64,000 bases of DNA from Salibaculum sp035270045 (GCF_035270045.1 NZ_DATFIP010000031.1:11578-75577), one strand, 5' to 3'; positions 26,714 to 36,304 are shown, numbered from the stretch's first letter. The notes: generated by a model from the letters alone, not told the origin. Translations and numbers: made by a program.

Positions 26714-28303
26714 ATGACCGACCTGCATCCAGTGCGCCGCGCGCTGCTTTCCGTTTCCGACAAGACCGGCCTGGTCGATCTGGGCCGCGCATTGGCAGGG
26801 CGCGGCGTGGAACTCCTGTCCACTGGCGGCTCGGCCCGGGCACTGCGCGAGGCCGGGCTCGCGGTGCGGGACGTCGCCGAGGTGACGGGCTTTCCGGAAA
26901 TGATGGACGGCCGGGTCAAGACGCTGCACCCGATGGTGCATGGCGGGTTGCTGGCGTTGCGCGACGATGACGCCCACCTGACGGCAATGGACGAACACGG
27001 CATCGGCGGGATCGACCTGCTGGTGGTCAATCTCTACCCGTTCGAGGCGGCGCTGGCGCGCGGTGCCGGCCATGACGAGATGGTCGAGAACATCGACATC
27101 GGCGGCCCCGCCATGATCCGCGCGGCGGCAAAGAACCATGCCTTCGTCACCACAGTGGTGGATGTCGAGGACTACGACGCCCTGCTGGCCGAACTGGAGG
27201 CCAATGATGGCCGGACCTCCTATGCCTTTCGTCAGCGTTTCGCCCAGGCCGCCTATGCCCGCACGGCCGCCTATGATGCGGCGGTCAGCACCTGGATGGC
27301 GGACGCGATCGGGCAGGACACGCCGCGCCGCCGTGCCTTTGCCGGTGAACTGGCCCAGACCATGCGCTATGGCGAGAACCCGCATCAGAGCGCCGCGTTC
27401 TACACCGACGGCTCAGGCCGCCCCGGGGTGGCCACGGCGGTGCAACACCAGGGCAAGGCCCTGTCCTACAACAACATCAACGACACCGACGCCGCGTTCG
27501 AACTGGTGGCGGAATTCGCCCCCGGTGACGGACCCGTCTGTGCCATAATCAAGCATGCCAATCCCTGCGGCGTGGCGCGCGGCGCGACCCTGTCCGAGGC
27601 GTACCGGAAGGCCTTTGATTGCGACCGGACCAGTGCCTTTGGCGGGATAGTGGCGCTGAACATGGATCTGGACGAGCAGACCGCGAAGGCGATCACCGGC
27701 ATCTTTACAGAGGTTGTAATCGCCCCCGGTGCGACCGAGGCCGCCCGGGCCGTTTTCGCCGCCAAGACAAACCTGCGCCTGCTGACGACCGGTGGCCTGC
27801 CCGATCCCAAATCGGGGAGTTTGGCCTTCAGGCAGGTCGCGGGCGGCCTGTTGGTGCAGGACCGCGACAACGGCCATCTGCCCGAGGGCGACCTGAAGAC
27901 CGCGACAAGGCGCGCGCCCACCAATAGCGAGTTGACGGACCTGCGCTTTGCCTGGACGGTCGCCAAGCACGTCAAGTCCAACGCCATCGTCTACGCCAAG
28001 GATGGCGCCACCGTGGGGATCGGTGCGGGCCAGATGAGCCGCCTTGACAGCGCACTGATCGCGGCGAAGAAGGCTGAGCGCATGGCCGAGGCACTGGGTC
28101 TGCCGGAGCCGCTCACAAAAGGATCGGCCGTGGCCTCGGATGCCTTTTTTCCCTTTGCCGATGGATTGATGGAGGCCGTCGCCGCAGGCGCCACAACCGT
28201 GATCCAGCCCGGTGGGTCCATGCGTGATGACGAGGTCATCGCCGCTGCCGACGACGCCGGCCTCGCGATGGTCTTCACCGGCATGCGCCACTTCCGGCAT
28301 TAG
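26714..28303 (+). CDS. purH: bifunctional AICAR transformylase/IMP cyclohydrolase
   Basis: Catalyses the last two steps of IMP synthesis. The 529-residue length is standard. The N-terminal IMP cyclohydrolase (MGS-like) domain shows ALLSVSDKTGLVDLGRAL, STGGSARALREAG and GRVKTLHPMVHGGLLALRDD. The C-terminal transformylase domain has RYGENPHQSAAFY, GKALSYNNINDTDAAFELV, IIKHANPCGVA and the closing SDAFFPFADGLMEAVAAGAT. A 23-bp gap follows the heparinase-like gene and lspA follows 14 bp later, so an operon is likely. Confidence 0.97.
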   Translation: MTDLHPVRRALLSVSDKTGLVDLGRALAGRGVELLSTGGSARALREAGLAVRDVAEVTGFPEMMDGRVKTLHPMVHGGLLALRDDDAHLTAMDEHGIGGIDLLVVNLYPFEAALARGAGHDEMVENIDIGGPAMIRAAAKNHAFVTTVVDVEDYDALLAELEANDGRTSYAFRQRFAQAAYARTAAYDAAVSTWMADAIGQDTPRRRAFAGELAQTMRYGENPHQSAAFYTDGSGRPGVATAVQHQGKALSYNNINDTDAAFELVAEFAPGDGPVCAIIKHANPCGVARGATLSEAYRKAFDCDRTSAFGGIVALNMDLDEQTAKAITGIFTEVVIAPGATEAARAVFAAKTNLRLLTTGGLPDPKSGSLAFRQVAGGLLVQDRDNGHLPEGDLKTATRRAPTNSELTDLRFAWTVAKHVKSNAIVYAKDGATVGIGAGQMSRLDSALIAAKKAERMAEALGLPEPLTKGSAVASDAFFPFADGLMEAVAAGATTVIQPGGSMRDDEVIAAADDAGLAMVFTGMRHFRH

Positions 28304-28317
28304 GGCAGGGGACCGAT

Positions 28318-28821
28318 ATGCGCCTACTGGGTATCACCGCCGTGCTGACCTTCCTGGTCGACCAGGCCATCAAGGCGCTGGTCCTGTTCGGCATCTTCGG
28401 ACTGGGTTGGGGGCAGGTCACCGGCGACACGGCCCGGCTGCCCTATCCGCCCCGGGTCGAGGTGGCTGACCCTTACCTTGTGCTGACCATGGCCTGGAAC
28501 CGGGGCATCAACTTCGGCCTTTTTGGCGGGCTGGACCTGCGCTGGGTGCTGGTGGGGATCGCCCTGGCGGTGTCGCTTTTCGTGGTGTGGTGGGTGAATC
28601 GGGAAAAACCCGGGCGCCGGGCCATGATCGGTGCGGGGCTTCTTGTGGGCGGCGCGATCGGTAACGCGCTGGACCGGGTGCTTTATGGCGCGGTGGCGGA
28701 TTTTCTGAACATGTCCTGTTGCGGGATCAGCAATCCCTACGCCTTCAATGTGGCCGATATCGCGATCTTTGCCGGGGCCGTCGGGCTGGTGCTTTTCGGA
28801 CCTGACAACAAGAGCGCGTGA
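28318..28821 (+). CDS. lspA: lipoprotein signal peptidase
   Basis: Inner-membrane aspartyl peptidase cleaving prolipoprotein signals. 167 residues, four membrane helices. The catalytic aspartates lie in GNALDRVLYGAVADF and NVADIAIFAGAV; MAWNRGINFGLF is the conserved NxGxxFG-type segment. It is followed by the gene for a lipoprotein (DUF3035) that would be a substrate. Probably co-transcribed with purH (14-bp gap). Confidence 0.95.
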   Translation: MRLLGITAVLTFLVDQAIKALVLFGIFGLGWGQVTGDTARLPYPPRVEVADPYLVLTMAWNRGINFGLFGGLDLRWVLVGIALAVSLFVVWWVNREKPGRRAMIGAGLLVGGAIGNALDRVLYGAVADFLNMSCCGISNPYAFNVADIAIFAGAVGLVLFGPDNKSA

Positions 28822-28879
28822 CGCGGGCAGCGGGCTGCGTTACAACATCCCGGCAAAGGGTGATTAGGGAACGACAACG

Positions 28880-29386
28880 ATGGCTAGGACGATCATTGCC
28901 ATTCTGGCGCTGACAGCCTTGGCCGCCTGTGGCGGCGGCGGGGGTCTGCGCAACCTTGATGCGGGCGGCGACGGGCCGGATGAATTCGCCATTAATCCCT
29001 CCGCCCCACTGGAGATTCCCGAGAACCTGTCGAGACTGCCCGCACCCACGACCGGGGTGGCTAACCGCACCGATCCCGATCCTGCGGCCGATGCGGTGAT
29101 CGCGCTGGGCGGCAACCCGGGCGCGACTATGGTCGGCGGCATCCCTGCGGGTGATTCCGCACTCGTGACCTATGCCACGCGTAACGGCGTTGACCCGGAT
29201 ATCCGCGCCACGCTGGCCGCCGAGGACCAGGGTTTCCGCGACCGCCGTAGCCGGTTCGGGGGGCTTTTTGCGCGCGGCGACCGGTATTTCCAAGCCTATT
29301 CGGGCCAGGCGCTCGACGCCCATGCCGCGCTTGCGCGCTTCCGTAACGCGGGTGTCGCCGTGCCCAGCGCTCCGCCTGCGCCATAA
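28880..29386 (+). CDS. DUF3035 lipoprotein
   Basis: A 168-residue lipoprotein of the alphaproteobacterial DUF3035 family. Signal MARTIIAILALTALAAC with lipidated Cys17, then a Gly-rich linker and the family motif DEFAINPSAPLEIPENLSRL, ending in an Ala/Pro-rich tail. Function unknown; the position between lspA and the two M16 peptidases is conserved in the group and suggests a cell-envelope role. Confidence 0.85.
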   Translation: MARTIIAILALTALAACGGGGGLRNLDAGGDGPDEFAINPSAPLEIPENLSRLPAPTTGVANRTDPDPAADAVIALGGNPGATMVGGIPAGDSALVTYATRNGVDPDIRATLAAEDQGFRDRRSRFGGLFARGDRYFQAYSGQALDAHAALARFRNAGVAVPSAPPAP

Positions 29387-29482
29387 CGGCCCGTCTCGGT
29401 GCCCTCACATCCACGTATGTCCTCTTGAACAGCCCCGCGGGCGACGTAGCTTATCGGTACGATCAATCCCTTCGGAGGCTAC

Positions 29483-30814
29483 ATGCGTTTTCTGGCAGCA
29501 CTCGCGATGGCCCTTGGCCTGACCACCGCCCTGCGTGCGGACGAGGTCACGACCACGACGCTCGACAACGGCCTGGAGGTCGTGGTGATCGAGGATCACC
29601 GTGCCCCTGCTGCCGTGCACATGCTCTGGTACCGGGCCGGGTCGGCGGATGAGCCGCCTTCATCCTCGGGCGTGGCGCATTTCCTCGAGCATTTGCTGTT
29701 CAAGGGAACGGAGACGATTGATGCTGGCGAGTTCAGTGACATTGTCGCTGCCCAGGGCGGGAGCGACAACGCCTTTACCAGCTATGACTACACGGCCTAC
29801 TTCCAGCGCGTCGCCGCCGACCGCCTGCCCCTGATGATGCGGATGGAGGCGGACCGGATGAACAACCTGCGTCTGACCGAAGAGGATATCGCGACCGAGC
29901 GCGGCGTGATCCTGGAAGAACGTAACCAGCGGGTAGAGAATTCGCCTGGTGCGCTGGCCCGCGAACAGATGCGCGCGGCGCAATACCTCAACCATCGCTA
30001 CGGCGTGCCCATCATCGGCTGGAAGCACGAGATGGAACAGTTGGGCATGGAGGACGCGTTGGATTTCTACGACCTTTACTATTCGCCCAACAATGCCGTG
30101 CTCGTCGTGGCCGGCGACGTCCATCCCGACGAGGTCATCGCGCTTGCGCGGGAAACCTACGGCCCGATTCCGCGGGAACCCGACCTGCCGGAGCGTGTCC
30201 GTCCTCAGGAACCTCCGCAGACTGCCGAGCGCCGGCTGGTCTACGAGGACCCCCGGGTTTCACAACCCTATCTGACCCGAAGCTACATCGCCCCCGAACG
30301 CGACAGCGGGGCACAGGAAAAGGCCGCGGCGCTGACCTACCTGGCCGAGCTTCTGGGCGGATCGCCATTCACCTCGGCGCTGGGCGTGGCCCTGCAGTTC
30401 GACAGCCAGACAGCTGTTTATACCTCGGCCTACTACAACGGTCGGTCGCTGGATGACACGACCTTCGGGCTGACCGTTGTTCCCGAGCAGGGCGTGACCC
30501 TGCAAAAGGCCGAGGACGCCATGGACGCTGCCATAGCCGATTTCCTGGAAACCGGTATCGAGGCCGACCGAATGGAGCGCCTGCATACCCAGTTGCGTGC
30601 CAGCGAGGTCTACGCTCGGGATGACGTGCAGGGACTGGCCCGCCGCTATGGCGCGGCGCTGACCCAGGGTCTGACGGTCGGGGATGTGCAAGCCTGGCCC
30701 GAAACCCTGCAATCGGTCACCGAGGAAGACATCCTGACGGTGGCCCGCGAGGTGCTTGACCGCGATCGCTCCGTCACGGCCTGGGTCGTTCCCAGCCGGG
30801 AGGTGCTGCAATGA
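29483..30814 (+). CDS. M16 family zinc metallopeptidase (catalytic subunit)
   Basis: Exported pitrilysin-type protease of 443 residues. Signal peptide MRFLAALAMALGLTTALRAD; inverted zinc motif HFLEH (His66, Glu69, His70) with the third ligand Glu in ATERGVILEER about 75 residues later; then the conserved HRYGVPIIGWKHEMEQL. GGAGG sits before ATG 29483. It overlaps the next gene by 4 nt. The second M16 lacks the zinc motif, so the pair resembles catalytic plus substrate-binding subunits as in mitochondrial processing peptidase. Substrate unknown. Confidence 0.92.
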   Translation: MRFLAALAMALGLTTALRADEVTTTTLDNGLEVVVIEDHRAPAAVHMLWYRAGSADEPPSSSGVAHFLEHLLFKGTETIDAGEFSDIVAAQGGSDNAFTSYDYTAYFQRVAADRLPLMMRMEADRMNNLRLTEEDIATERGVILEERNQRVENSPGALAREQMRAAQYLNHRYGVPIIGWKHEMEQLGMEDALDFYDLYYSPNNAVLVVAGDVHPDEVIALARETYGPIPREPDLPERVRPQEPPQTAERRLVYEDPRVSQPYLTRSYIAPERDSGAQEKAAALTYLAELLGGSPFTSALGVALQFDSQTAVYTSAYYNGRSLDDTTFGLTVVPEQGVTLQKAEDAMDAAIADFLETGIEADRMERLHTQLRASEVYARDDVQGLARRYGAALTQGLTVGDVQAWPETLQSVTEEDILTVAREVLDRDRSVTAWVVPSREVLQ

Positions 30815-32112
30815 AACGTCTTGTTCTGTCCCTTGCCCTTCTGCTCGCGCCGCTGACCGCACGGGCCGAGATCAACATACAGCAGGTCAAGTCTCCCGGC
30901 GGCATCGATGCCTGGCTGGTCGAGGAAGCTGCCATTCCATTCGTTGCGTTGGAAATCGTCATCGACGGGGGCGCCTCCTTGGACGAACCCGGCAAGCGCG
31001 GCGCGACCAACCTGATGATGGGCCTGTTGGAGGAAGGTGCGGGCGAAATGGATGCACGTGCGTTCCAGACTGCTCGCGAAGGCCTGGCGGCCAGCTATGG
31101 CTTCAGGGCCCGCGACGACAGGGTCGTTATCACGGCCCGCTTCTTGACCGAGAACCGGGACGAGGCCGTCGACCTGCTGCGCCTCGCGTTGACCGAGCCT
31201 CGATTCGACCAGAACGCGCTTGACCGGGTGCGCGCGCAGGTGCTGTCGGGCATCCGCAGCGATGCCACCGACCCCAACAGCATCGCCGGGCGCACCTTCG
31301 ACCGGGAAGCCTTCGGAGACCATCCTTACGGATCGCCCATCAACGGCACCGCCGAGAGTGTGAACAGCCTGACCCGCGACGATATCGTGACGGCGCATCA
31401 AAACGCCCTGGTGCGTTCGCGCGTGCATGTTGGCGCGGCGGGGGACATCACGCCCGGGGAACTCGGCCGATTGCTCGATGAGCTGCTGGGCGATTTGCCG
31501 GCCGAAGGACCAGCCCGGCCGGGCCCGGCCGGGTTCGCGCTGGACGGTGGCACAACGGTCGTGGATTTCGAGACCCCGCAGTCAGTGGCCCTCTTCGGGC
31601 ACGAGGGGCTGCCGCGCGATGATGAGGATTTCTTCGCAGCCTATATCCTCAACGAGATTCTCGGAGGGCGGGGCGTGCAAAGCCGCCTGATGGAAGAGGT
31701 GCGCGAAAAGCGCGGCCTGACCTATGGCGTTTCCACCTACCTTGTGCCCAAGGACCATGCGGCGCTCTACCTGGGCAACCTCGCTTCGGCCAACGACCGG
31801 ATCGCCGAAGCCATCGCCGTGATCCGGGACGAGTGGGCGCGCATGGCCGACGAAGGCGTGAGTGCCACTGTATTGGCCGATGCCAAGACCTACCTCACAG
31901 GGGCCTACCCGCTTCGCTTCGACGGCAATGCCGAGATTGCGGGCATCCTTGCCGGCATGCAGGCCACCGGTCTGCCCTCTGACTATGTCGAGAACCGCAA
32001 CGGCTATATCGAGGCGGTGACACTGGAGGAGGTCAACCGCGTGGCCCATGAATTGCTGGACCCGGAGGCGCTGCATTTCGTGGTGGTCGGGCAGCCCGAC
32101 GGCCTGGAGTAG
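30811..32112 (+). CDS. M16 family protein (non-catalytic partner)
   Basis: A 433-residue exported M16 homologue (signal MKRLVLSLALLLAPLTARAE). At the place of HxxEH it reads GKRGATNLMMGLLEEGAGE, so no zinc site exists. It keeps the substrate-binding R/Y region (REKRGLTYGVSTYLVP and YPLRFDGNAEIAG). This fits the alpha-type subunit of a two-component M16 protease. Translational coupling (ATGA overlap) with the catalytic gene supports a heterodimer. Confidence 0.9.
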   Translation: MKRLVLSLALLLAPLTARAEINIQQVKSPGGIDAWLVEEAAIPFVALEIVIDGGASLDEPGKRGATNLMMGLLEEGAGEMDARAFQTAREGLAASYGFRARDDRVVITARFLTENRDEAVDLLRLALTEPRFDQNALDRVRAQVLSGIRSDATDPNSIAGRTFDREAFGDHPYGSPINGTAESVNSLTRDDIVTAHQNALVRSRVHVGAAGDITPGELGRLLDELLGDLPAEGPARPGPAGFALDGGTTVVDFETPQSVALFGHEGLPRDDEDFFAAYILNEILGGRGVQSRLMEEVREKRGLTYGVSTYLVPKDHAALYLGNLASANDRIAEAIAVIRDEWARMADEGVSATVLADAKTYLTGAYPLRFDGNAEIAGILAGMQATGLPSDYVENRNGYIEAVTLEEVNRVAHELLDPEALHFVVVGQPDGLE

Positions 32113-32196
32113 ACCACCCCGTTCCGGGCGATTTGCCCTGTCAGAATCGGCGCCCACCATGCTATCTCTTGCGGTATGGCCGTATTGGACCGCAAT

Positions 32197-34011
32197 ATGA
32201 GCGACGATCATCCCGTGATCCGTCAACTTGACGAGGCCGCGATCAATCGGATCGCGGCGGGCGAAGTCGTGGAACGGCCCGCCTCGGCGGTCAAGGAGCT
32301 GGTCGAGAACGCGCTGGATGCGCAGGCCAGCCGGGTCGAGATCGAGATTGCCGATGGGGGCAAGACCCTGATCCGCGTCAGCGACGACGGCACCGGTATG
32401 TCCGAAACCGATCTGCCGCTGGCCCTGGCCCGGCACGCGACCTCCAAGATCGACGGTGCGGACCTTTTGAACATCCACTCCTTCGGATTCCGGGGCGAGG
32501 CCCTGCCCTCGCTGGGGGCTGTGGGCCGGCTGACGATCCGCAGCCGCGCGGCCGGCCAAACGGGGGCCGAGCTTTCAGTGACAGGCGGTGTGGCCGAACA
32601 GCTCCGCCCTGCGGCGCTGACTGGTGGCACGGTCGTCGAGCTGCGCGATCTGTTCTTCGCCACGCCCGCGCGGCTGAAATTCCTTCGCACCGACCGGGCA
32701 GAGATGCAGGCGATAACGGACGTGGTCAAACGGCTGGCCATGGCCGAATCGCATGTCAGTTTCGTCCTGCGCGACGTCTCGGGCGGCAAGGGTCGCGTCA
32801 CCTTCCGGGCCGATGCACAGACGGGCGATCTTTTCGGGGCGCTCAAGGGCCGTCTGCGCCAGGTGCTGGGCAAGGATTTCACCGAGAACGCGATCCCGAT
32901 CGAGGCCGAGCGCGACGGCGTTCTACTGACCGGTTTCGCCGCCCTGCCGACCTACTCGCGCGGCTCTGCGGTGCAGCAGTTCCTGTTCGTCAACGGCCGC
33001 CCGGTGCGTGACAAGCTTCTGATCGGGGCGCTTCGGGCCGCCTACATGGACACGCTGTCGCGCGACCGGCACCCGGCGGCGTGTTTGTTCATAGAAGTTG
33101 ACCCGACCCGTGTGGACGTGAATGTGCATCCGGCAAAATCCGAGGTGCGGTTCCGCGACCCGGGCACGGTGCGAGGCCTGATCGTCTCGGCCCTGCGCCA
33201 TGCCCTGGCCGAGTCCGGGCACCGGTCGTCCTCGACCGTGGCCGGGGCCACGCTGGGCGCCTTTCGCCCCGAGCCGGGGGCAACGCGCGTTTACCAGATG
33301 GATCGCCCTTCGATGGCCGTGCGCTCGGCCAGCTACGAGGCCCAGTCGCCGGGGTTCGCCGAGATGGCACAGGATTATTCGGCGCGGGTCGAACCAGCGG
33401 TCGAACACGACGACGGTCGGCGGCTGGAACAGCATCCCCTTGGGGCCGCCCGCGCACAGGTGCACGAGAATTACATCGTCGCCCAGACCGAGACCGGCAT
33501 GGTCCTTGTGGATCAGCACGCCGCCCACGAGCGGCTGGTTTACGAAAGGCTCAAGCGCCAGATGGCGGACACCGGCGTAGCGGCCCAGGCCTTGCTGATC
33601 CCCGAGGTCGTCGAGATGTCCGAGGCCGACGCGCAACTCCTGTTAGGCCACGCCGGGGCCTTTGGGCGGTTCGGTTTGACGCTGGAACCCTTCGGTGGCG
33701 GGGCCGTGGCCGTGCGCGAGACCCCCGCGCTGTTGGGCGAGGTGAACTGCAAAGCGCTGCTTCGCGATATCCTCGATGAATTGGCCGACGAGGGCAGCAG
33801 CGACCTCGTGCAGTCGAAACTCGAAGCGATCCTGTCGCGGGTCGCCTGCCATGGCTCGATCCGCTCCGGGCGCCGGATGCAGGCCGATGAGATGAACGCC
33901 TTGCTGCGCGAGATGGAAGGAACGCCGCTGTCGGGGCAGTGCAACCACGGGCGGCCCACCTATGTGGAACTGAGCTTGGCCGATATCGAAAGGCTCTTCG
34001 GGCGCTCATGA
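32197..34011 (+). CDS. mutL: DNA mismatch repair protein MutL
   Basis: Links MutS mismatch recognition to strand incision. The 604-residue protein has the GHKL ATPase motifs ELVENALDA, DDGTGM, ARHATSKI and GFRGEALPSLG, a transducer domain (NGRPVRDKLL, VDVNVHPAKSEVRFRD) and a C-terminal dimerisation domain. The endonuclease motif DQHAAHERLVYE is present, as expected for bacteria without MutH, implying nicking activity. ATG 32197 is taken because similarity begins there; ATG 32176 is in frame upstream. Its stop overlaps rmuC by 4 nt. Confidence 0.96.
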   Translation: MSDDHPVIRQLDEAAINRIAAGEVVERPASAVKELVENALDAQASRVEIEIADGGKTLIRVSDDGTGMSETDLPLALARHATSKIDGADLLNIHSFGFRGEALPSLGAVGRLTIRSRAAGQTGAELSVTGGVAEQLRPAALTGGTVVELRDLFFATPARLKFLRTDRAEMQAITDVVKRLAMAESHVSFVLRDVSGGKGRVTFRADAQTGDLFGALKGRLRQVLGKDFTENAIPIEAERDGVLLTGFAALPTYSRGSAVQQFLFVNGRPVRDKLLIGALRAAYMDTLSRDRHPAACLFIEVDPTRVDVNVHPAKSEVRFRDPGTVRGLIVSALRHALAESGHRSSSTVAGATLGAFRPEPGATRVYQMDRPSMAVRSASYEAQSPGFAEMAQDYSARVEPAVEHDDGRRLEQHPLGAARAQVHENYIVAQTETGMVLVDQHAAHERLVYERLKRQMADTGVAAQALLIPEVVEMSEADAQLLLGHAGAFGRFGLTLEPFGGGAVAVRETPALLGEVNCKALLRDILDELADEGSSDLVQSKLEAILSRVACHGSIRSGRRMQADEMNALLREMEGTPLSGQCNHGRPTYVELSLADIERLFGRS

Positions 34012-35186
34012 TCCGGATCGGTGAAAACAGCTATGTCCTGAGCGACCCCGCGGTGATGCTTGCCATCGCGGGCGTCGTGGTCGTGCTGCTGGTGCTCTTG
34101 CTGCTTATCGCGGCGGTGCGGCGCACCGGCCAGGCGGCCCGGACCACCGCTGACCTCGCCGCCCAGATGGGCGGGGTCAACGCCCGAGTGCAGTGGCTGT
34201 CCGATGGCCAGCAACAGCTTTTCGGCGGTCTGAACTCGGTTTCCGAGACGCAGGCGGCGCAGCAACAAAAGACGTTGAACCTTATGGAACAACGGCTGGC
34301 CGCGGTGACCGAGGCGATGAACCAGAACCTGTCGACCTCCGCCCGAAACACCGCGCAATCTCTGGGCGAATTGCAGCAACGCCTTCGGACGATCGACAAG
34401 GCGCAGGAAAACATCACCAAGCTGTCGGGCGACGTCCTGTCATTGCAGGACATCCTGTCGAACAAGCAGACGCGCGGGGCCTTCGGGGAAATCCAGCTGA
34501 CCGATATCGTTGGCAAGGCGCTGCCCTCGGACAGCTACGCGCTTCAGGCGACGCTGTCGAACGGCAAGCGCGCCGACTGCCTTGTCCACCTGCCCAACCC
34601 GCCGGGGCCCATCGCCATCGACAGCAAGTTCCCGCTGGAGGCCTACGAGGCGCTGCGCCGTGCGGGCACGGACCGCGAGGTGAACGAGGCCGGCAGGGCC
34701 CTGCGCGTCGCGGTGAAGAAACATATAAGGGATATTTCCGAGCGTTATATAATCGACGGGGAAACCGCCGACGGTGCGCTCATGTTCCTGCCCTCCGAGG
34801 CGGTCTACGCCGAACTGCACGCAAATTTCCCAGAGGTCGTGCGCGAGGGCTTTGCCGCGCGGGTCTGGATCGTCTCGCCGACTACCTGCATGGCCACGTT
34901 GAATACCATGCGCGCGATCCTCAAGGACGCGCGGATGCGTGAACAGGCGGGGGCGATCCGCAAGACGCTTGGCCAGTTGCATCGCGACGTGGAACTCGTG
35001 GTCGAACGGGTGGACAAGCTGAACACACATTTCGGACAGGCCCGCAAGGACCTGGACGAGATCAACACAGCCGCCGAGCGTGCCGGCAAGCGGGCTGGCC
35101 GGCTGCACAATTTCGATTTCGAGGAGATCGCGCCCGAGGATCGTGCGGCCCCCGATGTCCTGCCCCTGACCCGACCGAAGCCCTGA
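34008..35186 (+). CDS. rmuC: DNA recombination protein RmuC
   Basis: A 392-residue RmuC homologue, a putative nuclease limiting inversions at short repeats. N-terminal membrane helix (residues 14-36, VMLAIAGVVVVLLVLLLLIA), coiled coil (about 40-130), then the RmuC nuclease-like core: LSNKQTRGAFGEIQLTDIVG, then DCLVHLPNPPGPIAIDSKFP and MFLPSEAVYAEL. ATG 34008 lies within the mutL stop (ATGA), so the two repair genes are coupled. Biochemistry of the family remains thin. Confidence 0.92.
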   Translation: MIRIGENSYVLSDPAVMLAIAGVVVVLLVLLLLIAAVRRTGQAARTTADLAAQMGGVNARVQWLSDGQQQLFGGLNSVSETQAAQQQKTLNLMEQRLAAVTEAMNQNLSTSARNTAQSLGELQQRLRTIDKAQENITKLSGDVLSLQDILSNKQTRGAFGEIQLTDIVGKALPSDSYALQATLSNGKRADCLVHLPNPPGPIAIDSKFPLEAYEALRRAGTDREVNEAGRALRVAVKKHIRDISERYIIDGETADGALMFLPSEAVYAELHANFPEVVREGFAARVWIVSPTTCMATLNTMRAILKDARMREQAGAIRKTLGQLHRDVELVVERVDKLNTHFGQARKDLDEINTAAERAGKRAGRLHNFDFEEIAPEDRAAPDVLPLTRPKP

Positions 35187-35248
35187 CCTGGCCCCGATTG
35201 CCGCGGCTGACTAGCCTTGGTTCAGATTGACGGCGCAGGAGTCATGAG

Positions 35249-35611
35249 ATGTGGGGACGACCACTCATTGCGGCCCTGGCCCTGACGACGGGCTGCATGT
35301 AGACCGAAGTCGGAAACCCGGAAGACCCCATTTCTGTCGCGCACATGCTTGCGCCGTGCCAGGAAATACTCGTGTTCTTCCGGTCCGGTGTGGATGAACC
35401 GCCGGCATCTGCACAGATCGTGTCCTGCGAGACGGCCAGCGGCCTGTGTCTGGGCGGCATGGACGCACCTGCACCGATCCGAACCACCGATGCAGTATAT
35501 GCGATGGCGTAGGACAAAACCGCCGTCACCCTCGCGTCGGATGGCAGTGGGACATGGGACCCGGCATCGGGTCCGCGGATCGGGATAAATTGGATGGCGC
35601 AGGCGCGCTGA
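35249..35611 (+). pseudogene. small lipoprotein ORF interrupted by two in-frame TAG codons
   Basis: From ATG 35249 the frame reads MWGRPLIAALALTTGCM, a lipoprotein signal with Cys16, and then TAG at 35300. It continues open and coding-like (TEVGNPEDPISVAHMLAPCQ, IVSCETASGLCLGGMD) to a second TAG at 35510. The last part contains VTLASDGSGTWDPASGP and ends at TGA 35609. There is no frameshift and CAGGAG lies 7 nt before the ATG. Without the ambers this would be a 120-residue lipoprotein with four Cys in the mature part. It is called a pseudogene; amber readthrough or a sequence error are alternatives. I recognise no family. Confidence 0.6.
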
Positions 35612-35628
35612 GCCGCCCTCGGCGGCTC

Positions 35629-36294
35629 TCAGATACGCAGGAAGGGCTGCGCCAGCTTCGGCAGCATGCTGTTGAATTTCAGCGGCGCATCGGTGGCGGC
35701 CAGACATATGCAATCAATACCGTCTTCGGCAACGGGCTGGTGGTCCAGATCCTCGTTGGCGACCTCGATGTCGCCCGTGCCGAACCGGTCTGTCTCGTCG
35801 CGGAAGGCCCCCTGAAGCACCAGCGTCAATTCGGTGCCTGCATGGCCATGATCGGGTACGGCGCACCCCGCCGGGATGTGCAGCAGCCGCACGGATGCAT
35901 TGGCCGATGTCGGCAGGATCGCCTGCCGCACGCCACCACCGACGCGGCGCCATTTCACCGCATCAAGGTCGCCGCCGACATAGTCGCGGATGGGCTGCGG
36001 CAGCACGCCCGGATCAGCATGGGTCCTCGCTGCGTGGACGTCGGCATCAGGCGCGGGAGGCTCCCCGGCAATGGCGGCAAGCGTGCGCGTCAGGCTGTCG
36101 GGGTCCATCTTCGCGGTCCCTCCCATCGCGACGACTTCGCCGCCGACAGCGTCAAACTCTGTTAGCCGAGCACGGCAGTCGTCGCAGAGCGACACATGCG
36201 CGGCCACGACGACGTTGAAGGCCTCGGGCAGGATACCCGCGGAATAGCCCATCAACAGGGCGTCGGTCAGGTGGTGATTGATCTCGTGCTTCAT
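35629..36294 (-). CDS. chrR: ChrR-type zinc anti-sigma factor with cupin domain
   Basis: Holds the ECF sigma factor RpoE inactive until singlet oxygen is sensed. The 221-residue protein has the zinc anti-sigma domain at the N-terminus (His7/8, His33, Cys37, Cys40 in HVSLCDDC) and a C-terminal cupin with HGHAGTE and a later His (DLDHQP), as in Rhodobacter sphaeroides ChrR, where the cupin is needed for the singlet-oxygen response. It starts 10 nt after the rpoE stop, the usual sigma/anti-sigma operon. Length and domain order match the family. Confidence 0.93.
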   Translation of the reverse strand: MKHEINHHLTDALLMGYSAGILPEAFNVVVAAHVSLCDDCRARLTEFDAVGGEVVAMGGTAKMDPDSLTRTLAAIAGEPPAPDADVHAARTHADPGVLPQPIRDYVGGDLDAVKWRRVGGGVRQAILPTSANASVRLLHIPAGCAVPDHGHAGTELTLVLQGAFRDETDRFGTGDIEVANEDLDHQPVAEDGIDCICLAATDAPLKFNSMLPKLAQPFLRI

Positions 36295-36304
36295 TGTCTC
36301 AACC

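Noticed and set aside
35300..35512. Pyrrolysine or selenocysteine recoding of the interrupted lipoprotein
   Set aside because: Both stops are TAG, so selenocysteine is excluded. No pyl genes are in the window and pyrrolysine is not expected in this group. Amber readthrough remains only as a hypothesis.
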